Assembly: GCF_009725235.1 (NCBI RefSeq)
Contig: NZ_WJFC01000305.1
Span: 1 to 11,835, forward strand
DNA: 11,835 nt
Reading direction: 5' to 3'
Source of the DNA: Scytonema sp. UIC 10036
GTDB taxonomy: Bacteria; Cyanobacteriota; Cyanobacteriia; Cyanobacteriales; Nostocaceae
The notes beneath the pieces are model-generated. The model was not told the DNA's origin, searched no databases, and was given only the letters and a program-made list of their open reading frames with translations. Position 1 is the first letter of the stretch. Each line of letters begins with the position of its first letter. Below, in pieces: positions 7,221 to 11,835 of the stretch. A program made the position numbers and the translations under genes.

Positions 7221-7316
7221 AGTGGTTGGTTGTTAGTTGATGATTGATGGTTGTTGGTGGTTGGTTGTTAGTTGTTGGTGGTTGGTTGTTAGTTGATGGT
7301 TGTTGGTTGTTAGTGG
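7221..7316. repeat. G/T-rich 21-bp (3 x 7) tandem repeat
   Basis: Three consecutive 21-bp units lie at 7250-7270, 7271-7291 and 7292-7312. The first two are identical, starting GTTGTTGGTGG and ending GGTTGTTA; the third differs at a few bases. A related partial unit precedes them (7221-7249). The G/T-rich + strand is largely complementary to the A/C-rich heptamer array that follows, so transcripts of either strand could fold into a long imperfect hairpin. Confidence 0.9.
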
Positions 7317-7325
7317 CTACCAACT

Positions 7326-7388
7326 ACTAACCACTAACCACTAACCACTAACCACTAACCACTAACCACTAACCACTAACCACTAACT
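7326..7388. repeat. Heptamer array ACTAACC x8 plus partial ninth unit
   Basis: ACTAACC is repeated perfectly eight times (7326-7381) and followed by ACTAACT (7382-7388). The array ends seven bases beyond the secF stop codon. Perfect repetition suggests recent expansion and probable copy-number variation between strains. Confidence 0.97.
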
Positions 7389-7395
7389 ATCAGAG

Positions 7396-8364
7396 TCAAG
7401 CATCTACTGAGTCAGTAGGATTGGGTAATACTGAATCGCCATTACGTTCTCGCCACAAGGATAGAAGAGTACTAGCAATGAAAATGCTGGAATAAGCCCC
7501 TGCTGTGAAACCAATGATTAATGCTAAAGCAAAATTGCTGAGTGTCTCTCCCCCAAAGAGAAAGATGGCAAGCAATGTCAGCAGTACGGTTAGTGTCGTA
7601 TTAATAGATCTTGTTAAAGTTTGATTGACTGCATCATCTACGATTTCTCCGAAGGAAAGCTTGGGATTAATTTTGAGGGTTTCGCGAATGCGATCGTAAA
7701 TCACCACAGTATCATTAACTGAAAAACCCGTAATTGTCAGCAGAGCAACGATAAAAAGGCTATCAGCTTCCGTACCTGCAACCAAACCCAAAATTGAGAA
7801 AATCCCTACCGTAATTAGCACGTCATGAAATAGAGCAACGATCGCAAACACGGCGTAATCCCATTGGAAGCGCACAGCCATATAGATAACTATGCCAGCA
7901 AAGGATACGACTAGAGCGATGATACCGGATCTAAAGAGTTCTTGCCCAATGGTAGGACCGACCGTGTCAATTTGATTTTTCTGGGGGTCAAAAGCACCAA
8001 TTTTCTCACTGATAGCATTCTGTAGCTGAGTTCGTTGTTCTGGGGTTAAAGTTTTTGTCCGAATGAGAACACCATTGTCTTTACCCGTTTCCTTATCAGC
8101 AATGACTTGGATACTGCTATCACCCAATCCTTGGGCTTTTGCAACGTCTCTAACCACATTAATATCAATAGGTGTATTGCAGTTACTAGGTTGAGAACAA
8201 TCCCGTTCAAACTGCAAGCGCGTACCACCAACAAAATCGAGACTCGGACGCAGGGGAGAACCAATTTGCTGCCAAGAAATCACCATTGAGATGATACCGA
8301 CAAGAATAACGAGGGAAGAAACAATCCACCAAAGCCCTCTTGATTTGTTGATACTGAGTTTCAT
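7396..8364 (-). CDS. secF: Protein translocase subunit SecF
   Basis: SecF pairs with SecD in the plasma or thylakoid membrane. The complex uses the proton gradient to pull secreted proteins through SecYEG on the outer face. The 322 residues have the standard plan: membrane helix 1 (about 11-31), a soluble domain with DFVGGT (43-48) at its start, then five helices from about 145 to 305. Conserved family segments are [10 protein letters not shown] (178-187) and [16 protein letters not shown] (213-228). The ATG at 8362-8364 overlaps the secD stop in an ATGA, with AGAGGTGG upstream, so translation is probably coupled to secD. The length is normal. The downstream side is a heptamer repeat block, with no separate terminator apart from what the repeat hairpin might provide. 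Confidence 0.97.
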   Translation of the reverse strand: MKLSINKSRGLWWIVSSLVILVGIISMVISWQQIGSPLRPSLDFVGGTRLQFERDCSQPSNCNTPIDINVVRDVAKAQGLGDSSIQVIADKETGKDNGVLIRTKTLTPEQRTQLQNAISEKIGAFDPQKNQIDTVGPTIGQELFRSGIIALVVSFAGIVIYMAVRFQWDYAVFAIVALFHDVLITVGIFSILGLVAGTEADSLFIVALLTITGFSVNDTVVIYDRIRETLKINPKLSFGEIVDDAVNQTLTRSINTTLTVLLTLLAIFLFGGETLSNFALALIIGFTAGAYSSIFIASTLLSLWRERNGDSVLPNPTDSVDA

Positions 8365-9773
8365 TGAGCCACCTCTGCCTTATTCGTCACTGGCAGGTTC
8401 GGACAATAAAGTTCCGGTTTCCGCAACGAGGGGAAAGAAATTGCCAAAAACATGAATGTGCGACTGCAGGTGATTGCTGTGAACATACTGACTGCCACCC
8501 CTAAAGCTAGAGTTAGGGCAAAGCCTTTAACTAAGCCAGAACCCAACCAAAACAGTGCTGCACAAGCAATCCATGTCGTGACGTTACTATCTAAGATACT
8601 AGAGAATGCACGATAAAAACCGGATTCTACAGAACGATACAGAGATTTACCTGCCCGCAATTCTTCTCGAGTGCGCTCAAAAATTAGGACATTGGCATCA
8701 ACTGCCATCCCTATACTTAGTATAAAGCCGGCAATACCTGGTAATGTTAGTGTAACTCCTAACAGCGCAAAAGCCGCCCAACTTAAGAGAGAATATATTA
8801 ATAGCGATATATCCGCAATTACACCGGGCAGCCGATAGTACACTACCATAAATATTAATACTAACGACAAACCACCGATACCAGCATAAATACTGCTTTG
8901 TATACTGTCCTTACCCAAAGTTGCTCCAACAGTTCGGATTTCGCCGATTTCTACAGGTACTGGTAACGAACCACCACGGAGTTGTACCCCGAGATCGTTC
9001 GCTTGTTGCGGGGTAAACCGACCTGTAATCACAGCCGCACCCCCAGTAATACCAGCTGTAGCAAATTCCGGTCCTACAGTAGGAGCACTAATAAGTTCAT
9101 TGTCTAAGAAAATACCAATACTACGTCCAGTGCCTGCTAGTTTTTTTGTCAGATCGGCAAATAACTCACCACCCTTAGCATCGAAGCGAATGGCAACATT
9201 CCAATCATTGCCTTGAGTAGGTTCGCCGTAGGCATCTTTAAGGTATTTCCCAGTTAAAGGTGGATTTGTACTTTCAAATAATTCTGCAATTGCACTCGTG
9301 TTATTTTTTAACTCTTGTTGATTTTTGTCAATCGCAGCTTTATCTTTGCTCTTTCTCAGTTCTTCTTGCTTTGCCTTCAATTGAAATCTGGAAGCTTGAA
9401 GGGCAAAGAGTTGAGCTTCTGTATTTGGCTTTTGGGTGCGAAACTCTAACTGTGCTGTACCTCCCAGCACGCGTTCTGCTTGTTCTGGGTCGTTCACTCC
9501 AGGGAGCTGCACTAAGATTTTATCTGTGCCTACCGTTTGAATAACTGGTTCGGAAACTCCCAAACCATTGATACGACCCTCAACAACACTTTTTACAGCT
9601 TCTAATTCTCTATCAGTAATTTGCTGAATTTCTGGTGTTGTTTTCACCTCAATTGTTAGCTGCGAACCTCCGCGTAAGTCTAACCCTAGAGGTACAGGAA
9701 TAAGTGTTATCACTGCGATGGCGGCAATAACCATAATTAATATCAGGAATAGTAGCGATCGCTGTCTTTGCAT
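8361..9773 (-). CDS. secD: Protein translocase subunit SecD
   Basis: SecD is the large partner of SecF in the proton-driven SecDF complex. The 470 residues show helix 1 (about 7-25), the family signature [11 protein letters not shown] (29-39), and the large periplasmic/lumenal P1 domain with [16 protein letters not shown] (222-237). Five more helices follow, with [17 protein letters not shown] (355-371) carrying the conserved Asp359 of the proton path. A charged, coiled-coil-like insert (about 122-165, rich in Lys, Glu and Gln) lengthens P1. I chose the ATG at 9771-9773 over an in-frame TTG 48 bp upstream (9819-9821), because MQRQRSLL begins just before helix 1 and GTGAGAG precedes it. The stop overlaps the secF start by 4 bp. 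pdhB lies upstream on the same strand, an arrangement I believe recurs in cyanobacteria. Confidence 0.96.
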   Translation of the reverse strand: MQRQRSLLFLILIMVIAAIAVITLIPVPLGLDLRGGSQLTIEVKTTPEIQQITDRELEAVKSVVEGRINGLGVSEPVIQTVGTDKILVQLPGVNDPEQAERVLGGTAQLEFRTQKPNTEAQLFALQASRFQLKAKQEELRKSKDKAAIDKNQQELKNNTSAIAELFESTNPPLTGKYLKDAYGEPTQGNDWNVAIRFDAKGGELFADLTKKLAGTGRSIGIFLDNELISAPTVGPEFATAGITGGAAVITGRFTPQQANDLGVQLRGGSLPVPVEIGEIRTVGATLGKDSIQSSIYAGIGGLSLVLIFMVVYYRLPGVIADISLLIYSLLSWAAFALLGVTLTLPGIAGFILSIGMAVDANVLIFERTREELRAGKSLYRSVESGFYRAFSSILDSNVTTWIACAALFWLGSGLVKGFALTLALGVAVSMFTAITCSRTFMFLAISFPSLRKPELYCPNLPVTNKAEVAQ

Positions 9774-9826
9774 ACTCTCACTTGCTGCGACAAAGGCTAT
9801 GATAGCGTTGTTTGAGAGCAAATGGC

Positions 9827-9897
9827 GATTAGGAATTGGGTATTAGGGTTTGAGTCATTTTATACTAACCAATCCCCAGTTCCCAATCCCCAATCCC
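9827..9897. repeat. CCCAATC repeats forming a hairpin between pdhB and secD
   Basis: CCCAATC occurs at 9882-9888 and 9889-9895, with a partial copy near 9869-9876. The segment 9827-9840 (GATTAGGAATTGGG) can pair with 9882-9895 at 12 of 14 positions. In the pdhB-to-secD transcript this would be a stem of about 14 bp, with a loop of about 41 nt, in the 129-bp spacer. It could lower read-through or separate the two messages, but no T-run follows. Confidence 0.7.
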
Positions 9898-9902
9898 TCC
9901 TT

Positions 9903-10886
9903 TTATACGCGTAGTGCTACCATTTTCTCAACCGCTTCAACGATTTGCTCTGGTTGAACAATTGTCAACCTTTCCAGAGTACCGTTGTATGGTGTAGGAA
10001 TATCTTGAGAAGAAAGCCGCAGTACAGGTGCATCTAATTCATCAAATAGACGGTCATTAATTGAGGCGATTAACTCTGCTGCAACGCCTCCTGTTCTCAT
10101 GCACTCTTCTACAATAATCACGCGATGCGTTTTTCTTACAGATGCACCAATAGTATCAAAATCTAGCGGTTTAAGTGATATCAAATCGATCACTTCTGGG
10201 TCATAACCTTCTTTTTCTAAAGTTTTTACTGCCTGCATCACGTGATGGCGCATCCGCGAGTAAGTCAAGATTGTAACATCTTTTCCGCGACGCACAACTT
10301 CTGCTTTATCTAAAGGCAGAAAATATTCCTTTTCTGGCAAATCCTCTTTTAGATTATAGAGCAGAACGTGTTCAAAAAATAACACGGGGTTATCATCGCG
10401 AATTGCGGATTTCAAAAGCCCTTTAGCATTGTATGGTGTAGAGCAAGCCACAATTTTCAAACCAGGAACTGCTTGGAAGTATGCTTCCAAGCGTTGAGAG
10501 TGTTCCGCCCCCAACTGTCTACCCACACCACCGGGACCGCGAATCACCATTGGGATTTTAAAGTTACCACCAGAGGTATAACGCAACATACCAGCGTTAT
10601 TAGCTATTTGGTTGAAAGCGAGGAGCAAAAAGCCCATGTTCATACCTTCAACGATCGGTCGTAACCCCGTCATTGCTGCACCCACAGCTAAGCCAGTAAA
10701 GCTGTTTTCAGCTATGGGAGTATCTAAAAGCCGAAGTTCCCCGTACTTTTTATATAAATCCTTCGTAACTTTGTAGGAACCGCCGTAGTGACCAACATCT
10801 TCCCCAAGAACGAATACAGTTGAGTCACGAGCCATTTCTTCATCAATGGCTTCCCGTAAAGCATTAAAGAATAGTGTTTCTGCCAT
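9903..10886 (-). CDS. pdhB: Pyruvate dehydrogenase E1 component, beta subunit
   Basis: PdhB and PdhA form the thiamine-diphosphate-dependent E1 heterotetramer that decarboxylates pyruvate and passes the acetyl group to lipoyl-E2, making acetyl-CoA. The 327 residues match the usual length. The transketolase-like pyrimidine-binding domain (about 1-180) shows [16 protein letters not shown] (26-41), LLDTPIAE (53-60) with the cofactor-activating Glu60, the [16 protein letters not shown] block (65-80) and RQLGAEHSQ (123-131) with His129. The C-terminal domain (about 195-320) carries [21 protein letters not shown] and the VEECMRTGG segment. The ATG at 10884-10886 starts [13 protein letters not shown], as in cyanobacterial homologues; no ribosome site is seen. 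pdhA is not adjacent, which is common in cyanobacteria. Confidence 0.96.
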   Translation of the reverse strand: MAETLFFNALREAIDEEMARDSTVFVLGEDVGHYGGSYKVTKDLYKKYGELRLLDTPIAENSFTGLAVGAAMTGLRPIVEGMNMGFLLLAFNQIANNAGMLRYTSGGNFKIPMVIRGPGGVGRQLGAEHSQRLEAYFQAVPGLKIVACSTPYNAKGLLKSAIRDDNPVLFFEHVLLYNLKEDLPEKEYFLPLDKAEVVRRGKDVTILTYSRMRHHVMQAVKTLEKEGYDPEVIDLISLKPLDFDTIGASVRKTHRVIIVEECMRTGGVAAELIASINDRLFDELDAPVLRLSSQDIPTPYNGTLERLTIVQPEQIVEAVEKMVALRV

Positions 10887-10930
10887 TGGACTTTTATTGA
10901 AACATTGTTTTTAGAATCTTATCGTGCATC

Positions 10931-10950
10931 TGCTCCCATGTTGGTGAGCA
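10931..10950. promoter_or_regulatory. Short hairpin upstream of pdhB
   Basis: TGCTC (10931-10935) pairs with GAGCA (10946-10950), extended by CC/GG across one bulged T. It lies 45-64 bp before the pdhB start and downstream of the HTH gene on the same strand. It may be a weak processing or regulatory element, but the stem is short and the role is unproven. Confidence 0.25.
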
Positions 10951-10963
10951 AACACACGAGTTA

Positions 10964-11051
10964 GTCATTTGTCATTGGTCATTGGTCACTAGCAATGAAT
11001 TATTTCCCCTTGTCTCCCTTGTCTCCCTTGTCTCCCTTGTCTCCCTTGTCC
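10964..11051. repeat. Heptamer GTCATTG x4 and nonamer CCCTTGTCT x5
   Basis: Four heptamers lie at 10964-10991 (GTCATTT, GTCATTG, GTCATTG, GTCACTA). Five nonamers lie at 11007-11051, four perfect CCCTTGTCT and a last CCCTTGTCC. They sit between the HTH gene's stop and pdhB. The nonamer tract is pyrimidine-only on the + strand apart from G, so the - strand transcript would be purine-rich. Confidence 0.9.
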
Positions 11052-11058
11052 TCCTCCG

Positions 11059-11071
11059 TTACTGGTCACTG
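11059..11071. repeat. TTACTGGTCACTG copy inside the HTH gene's 3' end
   Basis: This 13-mer is identical to copies at 5333-5345 and 5354-5366. Read on the - strand it supplies the last codons and the TAA stop of the HTH protein. Confidence 0.9.
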
Positions 11072-11388
11072 TATATCAAGCTAGGTGTATCAGAAACTTG
11101 ATTAACTTGGCTCATGGGGGAAGACTGACCAAGCGGATTTTCCGGAAACCTTCTAGGTCTTCCTGGTTTGCGCTTGTGTCGCTGGTTAATAGATTTTTCA
11201 CTAGCAGCAGCGAGTTCTTCAGGTGTGCATTTAAATAGCCGCAGAGCTTCTAAATATTTTTTTGGTGTCATAGTGGGTTCTGTACGTCCTGCTTCCCAAT
11301 TGCGGACGCTCGTTTCACTGATTGCAAGCCTGAAGGCAACCTCTGCACGACTAAGTCCCGCACGCTCTCTCAGGACTTGCATATCCAT
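11059..11388 (-). CDS. XRE-type HTH protein with AT-hook-like tail
   Basis: This 109-residue DNA-binding protein starts with an XRE/Cro-type helix-turn-helix (about 4-58): LRERAGLSRAEVAFRLAISE contains the first helices, and TSVRNWEAGRTEP the recognition helix and following turn. A basic segment, HKRKPGRPRRF (71-81), contains the GRP core of an AT-hook, which binds the minor groove of AT-rich DNA. Two DNA-contact modules in so small a protein suggest a local regulator or nucleoid-type protein; targets are unknown. The ATG at 11386-11388 has AGGGAG (11398-11403 on this strand) about 9 bases upstream; an ATG two codons later is an alternative. The last residues (YSDQ) and the stop are encoded by a TTACTGGTCACTG repeat copy. 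It lies upstream of pdhB on the same strand. Confidence 0.85.
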   Translation of the reverse strand: MDMQVLRERAGLSRAEVAFRLAISETSVRNWEAGRTEPTMTPKKYLEALRLFKCTPEELAAASEKSINQRHKRKPGRPRRFPENPLGQSSPMSQVNQVSDTPSLIYSDQ

Positions 11389-11610
11389 ACCCCAATGCTC
11401 CCTTTTAAACTAAGTACTTATCTAGTAAATCAGTTGACGTATTAAAGCCAACAAAGATTATTTGTTAACTATATTATTTTATAATCTATTAGCTCCGTAT
11501 CTGGCAAACGGGCGATTCTGTCATATTGTCATTTAAGGGGTACGAGGTGAGATCTCGGACACGTTAAAAGGGCACACTTTATCTCCTCATAGAAGAATAA
11601 TACCATTTTG

Positions 11611-11638
11611 GATTTTAGATTTTAGATTCTGGATTGAG
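11611..11638. repeat. Heptamer repeat GATTTTA x2 plus two variants
   Basis: GATTTTA lies at 11611-11617 and 11618-11624, followed by GATTCTG (11625-11631) and GATTGAG (11632-11638). The period is seven, as in the other gaps. Confidence 0.8.
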
Positions 11639-11770
11639 AAAGCTTTGCTTCGTTTTCATCGCACCCAGCTATCTGTCGCATTCTTTTCTCAACTTGGTAT
11701 AACTGCATACTTCTTCAGTCTCAAAAAAAAATTTCCCCTCAAGCATAAAAATTACTCTTCCCTACTCCCT

Positions 11771-11835
11771 GGCGGGGGGGGGGGCGGGCGTTTGTTGAGG
11801 AGGGGAGGGGGTTTGGGGGGGGGGTAGGGGTGAGG
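11771..11835. other. G-homopolymer-rich end, probably sequencing or assembly error
   Basis: The last 65 bases are almost only G with few T, A and C, including runs of 11 G (11774-11784) and 10 G (11815-11824). The composition differs abruptly from the AT-rich genome before it. Such tracts are typical of low-quality read ends, so this end should not be interpreted biologically. Confidence 0.75.

Larger units (their letters stand above)
11389..11835. other. Gene-free right end of window
   Basis: These 447 bp lie upstream of the HTH gene, whose promoter should be here. An AT-rich stretch (about 11450-11490) has several TATA-like hexamers on both strands but no convincing -35/-10 pair. A heptamer block (11611-11638) and a G-homopolymer end (11771-11835) follow. 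A 60-codon open frame at 11645-11827 ends in a poly-Gly translation of the G-tracts and is not a credible gene. Confidence 0.6.

Noticed and set aside
7326..7388. CRISPR-like or telomere-like array
   Set aside because: The units are 7 bp and directly abutting, with no spacers and no cas genes. The similarity of TTAGTGG to telomere repeats is superficial in a bacterial intergenic setting.
9774..9821. Longer SecD starting at the upstream TTG
   Set aside because: The 16 extra residues precede the basic-hydrophobic start typical of SecD, and the internal ATG has a better ribosome-site context.
11645..11827. 60-codon + strand frame at the right end
   Set aside because: It ends in poly-Gly and Arg translated from suspect G-homopolymers, with no credible start context.

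Overview
The window looks like a chromosomal segment of a filamentous, probably heterocyst-forming (Nostocales-type) cyanobacterium. The signs are six copies of the HIP1 octamer GCGATCGC (3991, 4920, 4994, 5618, 6703, 9755), cyanobacterium-specific gene families (a Tic22-type protein, a Ycf52/NSI-like acetyltransferase, a two-ACT-domain protein) and, in most intergenic gaps, short tandem repeats with mostly 7-, 8- or 9-base units (the STRR type known from heterocystous cyanobacteria). The genes are mostly core housekeeping genes. I see no transposase, phage gene, CRISPR array or defence cassette.

Layout. 13-651 (-) encodes a two-ACT-domain protein. After a 474-bp gap with an octamer repeat, 1126-1677 (+) encodes a GNAT acetyltransferase. 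A tRNA-Pro(UGG) follows at 1784-1857, with its own likely promoter and a strong terminator. Then comes about 870 bp without a convincing gene but with many inverted repeats, including a perfect 18-bp palindrome, two adjacent hairpins and a 121-nt rod-like fold that may be an undescribed RNA. On the + strand follow tic22 (2778-3608), prmC (3643-4554), a sua5/tsaC homologue (4607-5236) and a sensor-kinase-like protein with an apparently dead ATPase half (5385-6299). Its 3' end overlaps a convergent second GNAT gene (6265-6735, -), a paralogue of the first.

The rest reads on the - strand. From upstream to downstream it holds an HTH/AT-hook DNA-binding protein (11059-11388), pdhB (9903-10886), secD (8361-9773), secF (7396-8364, overlapping secD by 4 bp) and a small two-helix membrane protein (6841-7215). 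A large heptamer-repeat block of about 165 bp separates secF from the membrane gene. The last 65 bases are G-homopolymer-rich and look like poor-quality contig-end sequence.

How the genes fit together. PrmC (release-factor glutamine methylation) and Sua5 (t6A tRNA modification) both serve translational accuracy, and their genes are neighbours in many bacteria. SecD and SecF form the proton-driven accessory complex of the Sec translocon, and Tic22 is a periplasmic factor for outer-membrane protein biogenesis. PdhB is the E1-beta subunit of pyruvate dehydrogenase. No coherent new multi-gene system is visible. The points most worth following are the structured region 1911-2450, the degenerate kinase, the GNAT paralogue pair, and repeat units that now supply the stop codons of two genes.
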